From the NCBI GenBank assembly GCA_936911875.1, contig CAKZGB010000007.1, forward strand, positions 1 to 64,000: a stretch of 64,000 nt of DNA, given 5' to 3'. Below, one piece after another: positions 10,224 to 18,483 of this stretch; the stretch's first letter is position 1, and every line of letters begins with the position of its first letter. Source of the DNA: an uncultured Lysobacteraceae bacterium (lineage in GTDB: Bacteria; Pseudomonadota; Gammaproteobacteria; Xanthomonadales; Xanthomonadaceae). The translations under genes and the position numbers were made by a program. Below the pieces are notes generated by a model, which worked only from the letters and a program-made list of their open reading frames with translations, did not search any database and was not told the DNA's origin.

Positions 10224-10810
10224 GCAACCCCCTGATCGTCTTTGGCATATGGGCGGCGGATTTTGCCTTCGAAACCGGTTGAAGCGCTGACCGCATCCAC
10301 AATTTCATTGGGCTCCGCCATACGTCCCGGTCCGAATTCGCCGCAAGCCTGCGGTCCGTTGTTGGGGCCGATGACAGTCACACCACGCAAGCGCAAGGTG
10401 GCAAGGTTGGCCTGAGTGGCCGCGGCCGTGTACATGACGTGATTCATAGCGGGCGCGACAAAGATCGGCGCCTTGGTAGCCAGACACAAGGTGGTGACCA
10501 GATCGTCGGCCATGCCGTAGGTGAGTTTGGCCAGCGTGTTGGCAGTGGCCGGGGCCACGATCACGGCATCGGCCCAGCGTGCCAGCTCGATGTGGCTCAT
10601 GGCCGCCTCGGCACTCTCATCCCACAGGCTGTGTCGGACCGGCTGACCGCTGACGGCCTGGAACGTTGCGGGACCGACAAACTGAGTCGCCCCGTCGGTC
10701 ATGGCCACACGAACGGACGCGCCGCGCTCGCGTAGCCTTCGAACCAGATCGGCTGCTTTGTACGCCGCGATACCGCCGCAGACGCAGACCAGAATTTGCG
10801 CTTCTGCCAT
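10220..10810 (-). CDS. coaC: Phosphopantothenoylcysteine decarboxylase (CoaC half, separate ORF)
   Basis: FMN-dependent decarboxylation of phosphopantothenoylcysteine to phosphopantetheine in CoA synthesis. The 196-residue product shows the flavoprotein glycine motif (GGIAAYKAADLVRRL), the PAMNHVMY motif and the active-site ACGEFGPGRMAEP segment. The start was set at the ATG at 10810 (MAEAQILVC), which matches the family N-terminus; a longer in-frame ORF upstream has no homology to the family. It is divergent from radC. The reading frame ends 3 bases into coaB, just after a run of five G on the minus strand. Confidence 0.88.
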   Translation of the reverse strand: MAEAQILVCVCGGIAAYKAADLVRRLRERGASVRVAMTDGATQFVGPATFQAVSGQPVRHSLWDESAEAAMSHIELARWADAVIVAPATANTLAKLTYGMADDLVTTLCLATKAPIFVAPAMNHVMYTAAATQANLATLRLRGVTVIGPNNGPQACGEFGPGRMAEPNEIVDAVSASTGFEGKIRRPYAKDDQGVA

Positions 10811-10914
10811 GGAAACCCGTGGACCTGTTGGTCGCCGTTGAATGTCCAGACATCTTAACCGCAAGGCGGCAAGCTCTGATAGGCGCGGCGTTCCGGTCGG
10901 CGCACGCTGGCAAC

Positions 10915-11589
10915 ATGAAGATCAATGAATGGCCTGTCGAGGAACGCCCTCGAGAAAAACTGATGCTGCGTGGCCCTGCCGCGTTGAGTGATGCCGAACT
11001 GCTGGCCGTATTTTTAGGCAGCGGGTTGAAGGGTGAGACGGCCGTGGTGACCGCGATCGGTTTGCTGCAAAAAGCCGGCGGCTTGCGCTCGCTCCTGGAG
11101 ATGCCGGCGGAGGTGCTGGCCGAACAGCGCGGTATCGGCGTGGCGCGCAGTGCTCTGCTGATTGCGGCCTTGGAGTTGGGTCAGCGCTATTTACAAAGTG
11201 AGCTTGAACGGACCGATGTGCTGCGCAATCCGCTGATGGCGGGGCGGTATTTTCAGCAGCGCCTGCGCGCGCATAAGCACGAAGTGTTTGCCGTGCTCTT
11301 TTTGGACACGCGGCACCGGCCGATCCTGTTCGAGGAGATGTTCCGCGGCACGATTGACGGCTCCGAGGTGCACCCGCGCGAGGTGGTGCGGCGGGCGTTG
11401 CAGCTCAATGCCTCTGCGGTGATGGTCGGGCATAACCATCCGTCCGGGTCGCGGGAGCCGAGTATGGCGGACCGTACGGTGACCCAAAAACTGAAGGCCG
11501 CCCTGGAGCTGGTGCACCTGCGTTTGCTGGATCACTTTATCGTTGGCGATGGTGAACCGGTCAGTTTGGCCAAGATGGGCTGGTGCTAA
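10915..11589 (+). CDS. radC: RadC family JAB/MPN-domain protein
   Basis: The 224-residue protein has an N-terminal helix-hairpin-helix region (SDAELLAVFLGSG, GIGVARSALL) and a C-terminal JAB1/MPN metalloprotease-like domain. The metal motif is EVHPREVVRRA ... GHNHPSG. RadC was named for DNA repair, but its biochemical role is unsettled. The start at 10915 gives MKINEWPVEERPREKL, the family N-terminus. Divergence from coaBC is conserved in many gammaproteobacteria. Confidence 0.93.
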   Translation: MKINEWPVEERPREKLMLRGPAALSDAELLAVFLGSGLKGETAVVTAIGLLQKAGGLRSLLEMPAEVLAEQRGIGVARSALLIAALELGQRYLQSELERTDVLRNPLMAGRYFQQRLRAHKHEVFAVLFLDTRHRPILFEEMFRGTIDGSEVHPREVVRRALQLNASAVMVGHNHPSGSREPSMADRTVTQKLKAALELVHLRLLDHFIVGDGEPVSLAKMGWC

Positions 11590-11623
11590 GACGGACTCAG
11601 AATCAGAAAAGTCTAAAAAAGTG

Positions 11624-11651
11624 TTGTATTTTCGTAACTTATGGGTAACAT
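11624..11651 (+). promoter_or_regulatory. Putative promoter of argS
   Basis: TTGTAT at 11624-11629, a 16-nt spacer and TAACAT at 11646-11651, about 30 nt before the argS start, in an A/T-rich gap after radC. Confidence 0.45.
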
Positions 11652-11680
11652 GCAAAGTAACTCCATAGGTTTTTGACGCA

Positions 11681-13369
11681 GTGAAAACGCAAATCCGCGA
11701 TCTGCTGAACCGTGCTGTCGGTCAGCTTCGTGACCAGGGCAGCTTGCCGGCCGATCTGGCAACCCCCGATTTTGTCGTTGAGCACCCCAAAAACCGCACG
11801 CAGGGCGACTTTGCGACCAATGCGGCCATGCTCCTGGCCAAGCCGGCGGGTACCAATCCGCGGGCCATTGCGGAGCAGCTGCTGCAGGCCCTTCCTGCAA
11901 ATACCCTGATTGGCAAGGCGGAAATCGCCGGCCCGGGCTTTATTAATTTCACCCTGGCAGAATCCGCCTGGCGTCAGTCGCTGGCCGATTTGCTGGCTGC
12001 CGACGGTGCCTTCGGCCGCAATACGTCCGGCCAAGGTCGCACGGCCGGCGTCGAATTCGTCAGTGCCAACCCTACCGGCCCGCTGCACGTGGGTCATGGT
12101 CGGGCCGGTGTGATCGGCGACTGCATTGCCCGCATCCTCGATGCCAACGGCTGGAACGTCAAACGCGAGTTCTACTACAACGACGCCGGTGCGCAGATCA
12201 ACAATCTGGCACTGAGCGTGCAGGCGCGCGCCAACGGTGTCGGTCCCGATGCCGCCGAGTGGCAGGACGACTGGTACAAGGGCAGCTACATCGGCGACAT
12301 CGCCAATGATTTCAAGGCCGGCAAGTCGGTCACCGTCGAGGGTCAGCAAGTCACCGCGACAGGCGACATCAATGATCTTGATGCCATCCGCCGTTATGCC
12401 GTGGCCGCCCTGCGCAACGAGCAGAACCTGGATCTCGAGGCCTTCAAGATCGGCTTTGACGTCTATTTTCTCGAGTCGTCGCTGTATGCCGACGGCCAAG
12501 TTGATCAGACGGTGCAGGCGCTGATTGATAGCGGCAAGGCATACGAGGCAGATGGCGCTCTGTGGCTGCGCTCGACGGATTTCGGTGACGACAAGGACCG
12601 CGTTATGCGCAAGTCCGACGGCACCTACACCTACTTCTTGCCCGACGTGGCCTATCACGCCAACAAATGGCGTCGCGGTTACGAGCGTGCCATCACGGAG
12701 CTGGGTAGCGACCACCACGGTTCGCTGGCCCGGGTGAAGGCCGGTCTGCAGGCCCTCGATATCGGCATTCCTAAGGAGTGGCCGGAGTACGTGCTGCACC
12801 AGATGGTCACCGTGATGCGCAATGGCGAAGAGGTCAAGGTCTCCAAGCGCGCCGGCGATTACATCACGCTGCGTGATCTCATCGAAGAAACCAGTGCCGA
12901 TGCTACGCGTTGGTTCCTGGTCGCGCGCAAACCCGATTCGCAGCTGACGTTTGATATTGATCTGGCCAAGTCGCAGACCCTGGACAATCCGGTCTACTAC
13001 GTGCAGGTGGCGCATGCGCGGATCTGCGGTGTGTTCCGCCAGCTGGCCGAGCGCGGTCTGTCCTTCGACCGTGAAAACGGGCTGCAACAGCCGCTGGATC
13101 TCAATGATCGCGCGGCCCACGAACTGATTCTGAACTTGCTGCGCTTCCCCGATGTGGTGGCGGCGGCGGGACGTGATCTGGAACCGCATCTGATTGCGGC
13201 CTACGTGCTGGAGTTGGCGCAGGCCTTCCAGTCGTACTACAACGACCACCAGTTCCTGGTGGATGACTCGAACGTGCGGGATGCGCGTTTGGTACTGGCA
13301 CAAGCTACCCGGCAAGTGCTGGCCAATGGACTGCAACTGCTGGGCATCAGCGCACCCGAGGTAATGTAA
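11681..13369 (+). CDS. argS: Arginine--tRNA ligase
   Basis: Class I synthetase that charges tRNA-Arg. The 562-residue protein has the N-terminal additional domain typical of ArgRS, the HIGH-like motif [10 protein letters not shown] near residue 132, and the C-terminal DALR anticodon-binding domain ([27 protein letters not shown]). The start is GTG at 11681, giving [13 protein letters not shown]; no upstream ATG fits. It is followed two bases later by the SPOR-domain gene, a pairing commonly seen in Xanthomonas relatives, so they are probably one transcript. Confidence 0.97.
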   Translation: MKTQIRDLLNRAVGQLRDQGSLPADLATPDFVVEHPKNRTQGDFATNAAMLLAKPAGTNPRAIAEQLLQALPANTLIGKAEIAGPGFINFTLAESAWRQSLADLLAADGAFGRNTSGQGRTAGVEFVSANPTGPLHVGHGRAGVIGDCIARILDANGWNVKREFYYNDAGAQINNLALSVQARANGVGPDAAEWQDDWYKGSYIGDIANDFKAGKSVTVEGQQVTATGDINDLDAIRRYAVAALRNEQNLDLEAFKIGFDVYFLESSLYADGQVDQTVQALIDSGKAYEADGALWLRSTDFGDDKDRVMRKSDGTYTYFLPDVAYHANKWRRGYERAITELGSDHHGSLARVKAGLQALDIGIPKEWPEYVLHQMVTVMRNGEEVKVSKRAGDYITLRDLIEETSADATRWFLVARKPDSQLTFDIDLAKSQTLDNPVYYVQVAHARICGVFRQLAERGLSFDRENGLQQPLDLNDRAAHELILNLLRFPDVVAAAGRDLEPHLIAAYVLELAQAFQSYYNDHQFLVDDSNVRDARLVLAQATRQVLANGLQLLGISAPEVM

Positions 13370-13371
13370 TC

Positions 13372-14523
13372 ATGGCAACACGTCGCAATACTAAAACTCA
13401 AGCTCGTCGCAGCGCTGCACCGCAGCGTCGTGGTGGTGGCCTGTCTCCTTCGACCGTGTTTGTGGTCGGCGCCGTGCTTGGTGCCGCCGTTCTGTTCGGT
13501 GCGCCCAAGTTGCTAAAAGAAGACGGCACTGACGGTTTCCTGCGGCCCAAGCCCAATGCCGATGCCGAGCCGGTCTCGATGGCGACGGAGCAGCGTGTCG
13601 CCGATGGCGATGGCGTGGTGGCCGAGTCGTCTGACGCCAAGCCTCCTGCGGCGGCCGCCGCGGAGCCGACCGAAGAAGGCACCGAGTTCGATTTCTACAA
13701 CGTGCTGGCCAACAAGGAAGTGGAAATGACGCCTGAGCAACAGGCGGCATTGAACCAGGCCGAAGCGCGTCGCCGTTCGCAAGCCGAGGCGTCTGCCCGC
13801 AAGAAGGCCGAGGCCGCTGCGCTCGCTGCCAGTGTCGCCGGTCAGCAAGCCGATGCCGGCGTGGTCGTGATGCCGGATGCGAACGCGCCGTCCGCTGCTG
13901 CCGCATTGCCGAAGCCGGTGGCAGTCAACGTTCCGCGTGCCGCTGCACCTGCCGCCGCTCCGAAGACGACGCTGTCGGCGCCTGCCGCCAAGCCTTCGAC
14001 GGTTGAATCCAAGTCCACCGAAACCAAGTCGCTGCCCAAGCCGGTGGCTGCGGTGACGCCTTCGGTCAAGGACCGTCCGGTCAAGGCCGCCGCTACGTCG
14101 GTTGCCGAAGCACCCAAGCCGAAGGCCAAGGCGGTCGCCGCCTACGCCAAGAGCCCGGACGTCACGGCCGCCGCCAAGGGCGTCGCCATGGTGATGCCGG
14201 CCGCGTCGCTGGATCCGACCCGCACGTTCGAGAAGCCGGCCGCCGCCAAGACGACTGTGGCGCCCGCAGCGGCTTCGACCAGTTCAAACAGCAAGGTGCT
14301 GGTGCAAGCCGGTGCGTTTAGCGACAAGGATCAGGCCGAAAAGGTCAAAGCCAAGATTGCGATGATGGGTCTGGGCGCGCGCGTCGAGTCCACCACCAAT
14401 GCCGGCAAGAGCGTGTACCGCGTTCGTCTCGGACCATATGCCGAGAACTCGTCGGAGTTGAGCGCTGCCAAGCGTAAGCTAAGCGGTGGCGGTGTCAACG
14501 CGATGGAAGTTCATATCAATTAG
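13372..14523 (+). CDS. SPOR-domain (FtsN-like) envelope protein
   Basis: Predicted bitopic inner-membrane protein that binds denuded septal glycan through a C-terminal SPOR domain. The 383 residues run: a basic cytoplasmic start (ATRRNTKTQARR), one membrane segment near 24-44, a long periplasmic Ala/Pro/Lys-rich low-complexity linker (about 60-305), then the SPOR domain (SNSKVLVQAGAFSDKDQAEK onward, about 306-383). The layout is that of FtsN or a related division protein. It follows argS with a 2-bp gap. The stop codon is immediately followed by a TTGG-rich repeat (14524-14585). Confidence 0.85.
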   Translation: MATRRNTKTQARRSAAPQRRGGGLSPSTVFVVGAVLGAAVLFGAPKLLKEDGTDGFLRPKPNADAEPVSMATEQRVADGDGVVAESSDAKPPAAAAAEPTEEGTEFDFYNVLANKEVEMTPEQQAALNQAEARRRSQAEASARKKAEAAALAASVAGQQADAGVVVMPDANAPSAAAALPKPVAVNVPRAAAPAAAPKTTLSAPAAKPSTVESKSTETKSLPKPVAAVTPSVKDRPVKAAATSVAEAPKPKAKAVAAYAKSPDVTAAAKGVAMVMPAASLDPTRTFEKPAAAKTTVAPAAASTSSNSKVLVQAGAFSDKDQAEKVKAKIAMMGLGARVESTTNAGKSVYRVRLGPYAENSSELSAAKRKLSGGGVNAMEVHIN

Positions 14524-14585
14524 AAATTGGTATTTGGAAGTTGGAAACTGGTGGCTGCGAGGTACTAGTTTCCGGAAGTGAGATG
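14524..14585 (+). repeat. TTGG-type dispersed repeat directly after a stop codon
   Basis: A/G/T-rich sequence with units such as ATTTGGAAGTTGGAAACTGG and an internal inverted pair (GGAAACT...AGTTTCC). It resembles the longer copies at 42461-42647 and 63523-63655 and starts at the first base after the SPOR gene stop codon. Confidence 0.6.
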
Positions 14586-14592
14586 TGAGAGG

Positions 14593-14627
14593 CGGCGGGC
14601 TCTTGGGTCCGCCGTTTCTGTTTTTTT
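14593..14627 (+). terminator. Rho-independent terminator after argS-SPOR unit
   Basis: CGGCGG (14593-14598) pairs with CCGCCG (14609-14614) around a 10-nt loop, followed by TTTCTGTTTTTTT. Confidence 0.7.
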
Positions 14628-14690
14628 GACACGGCGTTTGCCCGGGTGCGGTAGGCTCTGGGTTTACCTGTTCTGTTGGAGACATCGGCC

Positions 14691-15236
14691 ATGGCCAAAA
14701 CCGTACTCGCGATTTCCGGAAGCCTGCGCAAGGGCTCGTTCAATACCCGTCTGGCCAAGGCCATCGCCAAGCAGGCTCCCACCGGCGTGACGGTGAAGGT
14801 GGCGACGCTCGACGGTATTCCGTTGTACAACGGCGATGTCGAATCGGCCGAAGGCATCCCCGCCGCTGTTACCGCGCTGAAGGAACAGATCCTGGCCGCC
14901 GATGCCATCGTGCTGGTGACGCCCGAATACAACCACGGCATTCCGGGTGTCTTTAAGAACGCCATTGACTGGTTGTCGCGCGCTGACAAGTCGGCGATCT
15001 TTACCGGCCGCAAGGTGGGTCTGGTCGGGATCGGTATGGGCGGGTTCGGCACCATGTTGTCGCAGACGGCGTGGCTGCAGGTGCTGCGTTACTTTGGCTG
15101 CGAGGTCTTTAACGGCGCCATGGTCACGATTGCCGGCGCGAACGAGGACACCATTGCCGAAGACGGCACCGTCAACGACGAGCGTGCTGCCAAGTCGGTC
15201 GCGAACTACGTCGAGGCCCTCAGCGCCTGGGTGTAA
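14691..15236 (+). CDS. NADPH-dependent FMN reductase (ChrR/azoreductase-like)
   Basis: Flavodoxin-fold reductase of 181 residues. It has the FMN phosphate-binding loop SGSLRKGSFNTRLAKAI (residues 9-25) and the TPEYNHGIPGVFKNAIDWLSR-region motif of the NADPH-dependent FMN reductase family. Such proteins reduce quinones, chromate or azo dyes in vitro, and the physiological substrate is not evident. The ATG at 14691 (MAKTVLAISGSLR) is chosen; a TTG 15 bp earlier is less likely. It converges on the 3-hydroxyisobutyrate-dehydrogenase-like gene, and the space between them is filled by a 123-bp palindromic repeat that starts at the base after its stop codon. Confidence 0.88.
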   Translation: MAKTVLAISGSLRKGSFNTRLAKAIAKQAPTGVTVKVATLDGIPLYNGDVESAEGIPAAVTALKEQILAADAIVLVTPEYNHGIPGVFKNAIDWLSRADKSAIFTGRKVGLVGIGMGGFGTMLSQTAWLQVLRYFGCEVFNGAMVTIAGANEDTIAEDGTVNDERAAKSVANYVEALSAWV

Positions 15237-15359
15237 GAAATGGGGACGGAGGTAATTAATTTTTCTTAACAATTGAAAGCGTAGGGTTTGGGCTGGCGCT
15301 GCGCGCCGCGGCCACCCCGCCAATTGTTAAGAAAAATTAATTACCTCCGTCCCCATTTC
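15237..15359. repeat. REPIN-like palindrome: perfect 39-bp inverted repeat
   Basis: Arms 15237-15275 and 15321-15359 are perfect reverse complements. They begin GAAATGGGGACGGAGG, contain AATTAATT and end CTTAACAATTG, around a 45-nt GC-rich spacer. The arm is the same family as the single copies at 19320-19362 (beside the RAYT gene) and 22267-22300. The palindrome occupies the whole gap between two convergent genes and supplies the stop codon of the minus-strand one (TAA at 15343-15341). It could act as a bidirectional terminator or mRNA 3' stabiliser. Confidence 0.9.
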
Positions 15360-16204
15360 AGCATCACGAGCGAGGATGTGTCCGCGTCGGGCATAGAGCG
15401 TGACTCCGCCAGCTCGGCGTAATCGGCTTCGGCCTGGCGCAGCGTCGGCAGGTCGAGTCCCAGACTCTCAGCCATGCCCTGCACGATGCGCAGGTCTTTG
15501 AGCATGTGCGCGTTTTTGAAGCCCGGCGTGAACTGCTCTTTCAACATGGTTGCTCCGCGCTTATCGAGGAACCAGTTGCTGGCCGCGCCGCCCATCAGCG
15601 TCGGGATCAGTTTGGACGGATCGAGTTGCAGAGCGTCGCCAAGGGCCAATGCTTCGCACACGGCCTCGTTGATGCCGGCAACCATGATCTGATTAACGGC
15701 CTTGGTGGCCTGCCCGCTTCCGACGTCGCCCATGTGCGTGACGCGCGCCGCGTACGTGTTGAGCAAAGGCATGACGCGTTCGAGCGAGTCGGCATCCGCG
15801 CCGGCCATCACAGAGAGCTTGCCGTTACGCGAACCCTCGACGCCACCACTCACGGGCGCATCGATGAAGGCAATGCCTTTCACGGCAAGATGCGCAGCAG
15901 CATCGCGTGCCGTCTGCACGGATACGGTGGAGTGATCTATGACGATGCTGCCGGGCTGCAGCACCTCGGCCAATGCATGCACGTTCTGCAGAACATCGGA
16001 GTCGAGTGAGACATTGAGAATCACGACATCGCAGTTGGAAAAATCCTGCGGGCCCGATGCGCCGTGAATGTGCTCATGGGTCGCAACGAAATCCGTGACC
16101 TTTTGCAGGCTGCGGTTACCGACAATTGACAGGAGACCGGCGTTTGCCAGGTGCTGTGCCATGGGGCCGCCCATTGCGCCCAGTCCGATTAGTCCGACTC
16201 TCAT
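15341..16204 (-). CDS. NAD(P)-dependent 3-hydroxyisobutyrate dehydrogenase-like oxidoreductase
   Basis: Beta-hydroxyacid dehydrogenase family, 287 residues. It has the N-terminal Rossmann motif GLIGLGAMGGPMAQHLANAG, the substrate-binding signature DAPVSGGVEGSRNGKLSVM and the catalytic-lysine helix GSGQATKAVNQIMVAG. Likely substrates are small 3-hydroxyacids or tartronate semialdehyde; the family does not decide which. The start was placed at the ATG at 16204 (MRVGLIGLG); a GTG 12 bp upstream is possible. The last residues (KWGRR) and the stop codon are encoded by the GGGGACGG palindrome, so the natural C-terminus has been replaced or extended by the repeat. Confidence 0.88.
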   Translation of the reverse strand: MRVGLIGLGAMGGPMAQHLANAGLLSIVGNRSLQKVTDFVATHEHIHGASGPQDFSNCDVVILNVSLDSDVLQNVHALAEVLQPGSIVIDHSTVSVQTARDAAAHLAVKGIAFIDAPVSGGVEGSRNGKLSVMAGADADSLERVMPLLNTYAARVTHMGDVGSGQATKAVNQIMVAGINEAVCEALALGDALQLDPSKLIPTLMGGAASNWFLDKRGATMLKEQFTPGFKNAHMLKDLRIVQGMAESLGLDLPTLRQAEADYAELAESRSMPDADTSSLVMLKWGRR

Positions 16205-16263
16205 TCTATTTCTCACTACGTTCGAGGCATTGGGAGTTTTTTGTTTTTGGACTCTTCATTTTC

Positions 16264-16434
16264 TAAATCAAAAATCAAAAATCAAAAATCAAAAAAGAGA
16301 TCAAAAGCAAAAGCAAAGGCAAGGGCAAAAGCGAGAGCAAAAGCAAAATCTAGTGGAAAAGCAAAGGCGAAAGCAAAAGCAAAAGCAAAAGCGAGGGCAA
16401 GAGCAGGAGCAAGAGCAAAGGCAAAAGCGGGGGG
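16264..16434. repeat. Heptamer (AAAAATC) and hexamer (AAAAGC-type) repeat block
   Basis: 16264-16297 holds four copies of an AAATCAA heptamer. 16300-16434 is a degenerate hexamer array of AAAAGC, AAAGGC, AGAGC and GAGGGC units. The array ends directly against the stop codon of speA (TTA at 16435-16437). A short open frame through it would encode alternating Lys-Ala or Gln-Lys, which is a by-product of the repeat and not a gene. Similar mixed arrays lie at 47193-47312 and 42487-42575. Confidence 0.85.
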
Positions 16435-18324
16435 TTAGAAGATGGGGGTGGCGGCGAGGTAGGTGTAGCCGGTCAGGCCTTTTTCGAGATCGGCCAGCAG
16501 CTGTTGGCTATCGGCTTCGGGCAGATGAGCGGCAGCGACCTTGTTGCGATACGAGGCACGCAGATCATCGAGTGAGTAGCCGACGTAGTCGAGCATCACA
16601 TCGGTGGTGTCGCCGCGGCGCGCTTGGGTGCTGACGATCTTGCCGTCGCGGACCCGCACTTCGAGCGCATCGGTATCGCCGAACAGATTGTGGATGTCGC
16701 CCAGGATCTCCTGATACGCGCCGACCATAAAGAAGCCGAGACGATACATGTCTCCGCTATGCACATCGTGGACGGGCATGCTGGTGTCGAGCGTTTCGTA
16801 GCCGACGTACGTGTCGATGCGGCCGTCGGAGTCGCAAGTCATATCGGCGAGCACACCGCGACGCGTCGGTTCGCTGTCGAGACGTTCGATCGGCAGAATC
16901 GGGAACACCTGGTCGATGGCCCACACATCGGGGATCGATTCGAACACGCTGAAATTGACGAACAGTTTGTCGACCAGGCGCTGATTGAGTTCATCGAGCA
17001 CGGCCTGATGCGATTTCTCCGACGGGCTCAGGCGGTCCTTGACGATGTGCGCGATGGCGTAGAACAGATCGTCGATGCGCGCGCGATGCACCAGATCGAT
17101 TTGACCCAGCGAGTACAGGGCCAGGCCTTCGTTATGGTGATGGACGGCCTCGTGGAACAGCTCGATGGCGGGACGTTCGTTGAGTTCGTCATACGTTTCA
17201 CGCAGTCGGCGGATGACGGCGGGCTCGTCGTCGTGTTCGTCGGGCACGCGGCCTTCGGGGGCTTTCTCGACCTCGGCGACGTTGGCGATCAGCACCGCGT
17301 GATGCGCGGTGAGTGCGCGGCCGGATTCGGTCAGGATATCGGGCGCCGACAGGCCGTATTCTTCGCAGGCTTCAGCCAGCGGTTGAATGATGCTCGAGGC
17401 GTATTGCCGGATGCTGTAATTGGTGGAGCAGTAACCGCGCGAGCGAGTGCCTTCGTAATCCACACCGAGGCCGCCGCCGACATCCATAAAGCGAATGTTC
17501 GCACCGAGCACGCTCAGCTCGACAAAGTAACGCACGGCCTCACGCATGCCGTTGGCAATGTCGCGCACGTTGCTGATCTGCGAGCCCATATGAAAATGCA
17601 GCAGGCCCAGGCAATCGCTCATGCCCGCATCGCGAAGGGTCTTCCACAGGTCCAGCACCTGGCGCGGTGACAGACCGAACTTGGCCTTGTCGCCGCCGCT
17701 GTTCTGCCACTTGCCGGCACCGAGGCTGGCCAGACGCATGCGCACACCCAGACCCGGTTTGACGCCGAGTTTTTCGGCCTCTTCGAGCGCCATCTTTAAT
17801 TCCGAAGGCTTCTCGACCACGATCCAGGTGTCATGTCCGAGCTTGCGTGCGATCAGGGCCAGACGCAGATACTCGCGATCTTTATAGCCGTTGCAGACGA
17901 TCACGCTACCGGGCTGCGCCAGTGCGATGACGGCCATAAGTTCGGGTTTGCTGCCGGCCTCGAGGCCGAAACCGTTCGATGCGTGCTTGGCTAAGGTTGC
18001 CGCTACGCCCTGATGCTGGTTGACCTTGATCGGATAGATTGCGCGGTATTTGCCGGCGTAGTCCCAATCTTGAATGGCCTGGGCAAACGCTTCCTGCAAT
18101 TTAGAAAGGCGATGGTCAAGGATGTCGGGGAAGCGCAGCAGCAGCGGCAGTCGGGAGCCTTGTGCGACGGCGCCGTCGATCAGCTGGGCCAGCGGTGCGC
18201 TCGGTCCTTGCTCACCTTGGGGACGCACGATGACTTGGCCGGCATTGTTGACGTCGAAATAGCCATCGCTCCAATGCGGGATGGAGTATGCAGTGCGGGC
18301 TTGGTCAATGGTCCAGCTGGACAT
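16435..18324 (-). CDS. speA: Biosynthetic arginine decarboxylase
   Basis: PLP-dependent decarboxylation of arginine to agmatine, the first step of the agmatine route to putrescine. The 629-residue protein has the PLP-lysine region AIYPIKVNQHQGV near residue 99, the glycine-rich DVGGGLGVDYEG motif, and the C-terminal ACDSDGRID-type cysteine segment (here TCDSDGRIDTY). Length fits SpeA. The start was chosen at 18324 (MSSWTIDQART), because upstream codons are not family-like. It is divergent from speE, the next enzyme type of polyamine synthesis, with a 160-bp shared regulatory gap. Confidence 0.95.
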   Translation of the reverse strand: MSSWTIDQARTAYSIPHWSDGYFDVNNAGQVIVRPQGEQGPSAPLAQLIDGAVAQGSRLPLLLRFPDILDHRLSKLQEAFAQAIQDWDYAGKYRAIYPIKVNQHQGVAATLAKHASNGFGLEAGSKPELMAVIALAQPGSVIVCNGYKDREYLRLALIARKLGHDTWIVVEKPSELKMALEEAEKLGVKPGLGVRMRLASLGAGKWQNSGGDKAKFGLSPRQVLDLWKTLRDAGMSDCLGLLHFHMGSQISNVRDIANGMREAVRYFVELSVLGANIRFMDVGGGLGVDYEGTRSRGYCSTNYSIRQYASSIIQPLAEACEEYGLSAPDILTESGRALTAHHAVLIANVAEVEKAPEGRVPDEHDDEPAVIRRLRETYDELNERPAIELFHEAVHHHNEGLALYSLGQIDLVHRARIDDLFYAIAHIVKDRLSPSEKSHQAVLDELNQRLVDKLFVNFSVFESIPDVWAIDQVFPILPIERLDSEPTRRGVLADMTCDSDGRIDTYVGYETLDTSMPVHDVHSGDMYRLGFFMVGAYQEILGDIHNLFGDTDALEVRVRDGKIVSTQARRGDTTDVMLDYVGYSLDDLRASYRNKVAAAHLPEADSQQLLADLEKGLTGYTYLAATPIF

Positions 18325-18440
18325 GGGGTAGCAGGCTCTCGGGCGCAGGGGGAAACCCGTCCATTTTAGCGCCATCGGGGGCAACGCCAGTTAACAGCGG
18401 TCGCAGCTCGCGTGTGCACGGGGCTGAAACATGGAACGGG

Positions 18441-18446
18441 TATAAT
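18441..18446 (+). promoter_or_regulatory. Putative -10 box of speE
   Basis: TATAAT at 18441-18446 in the speA/speE divergent gap, 38 nt before the speE ATG. The -35 element is weak. Confidence 0.55.
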
Positions 18447-18483
18447 TCGGGCATTCACTATCAGCACCTATGGAGCCTTCGCG

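Noticed and set aside
11639..13336. 565-codon minus-strand frame opposite argS
   Set aside because: argS on the plus strand is full length with clear motifs; the antisense frame has no recognisable domain.
16241..16438. 65-codon Lys/Ala-rich frame
   Set aside because: It is read from the hexamer repeats; no ribosome site, and the same kind of frame appears wherever the repeat occurs.
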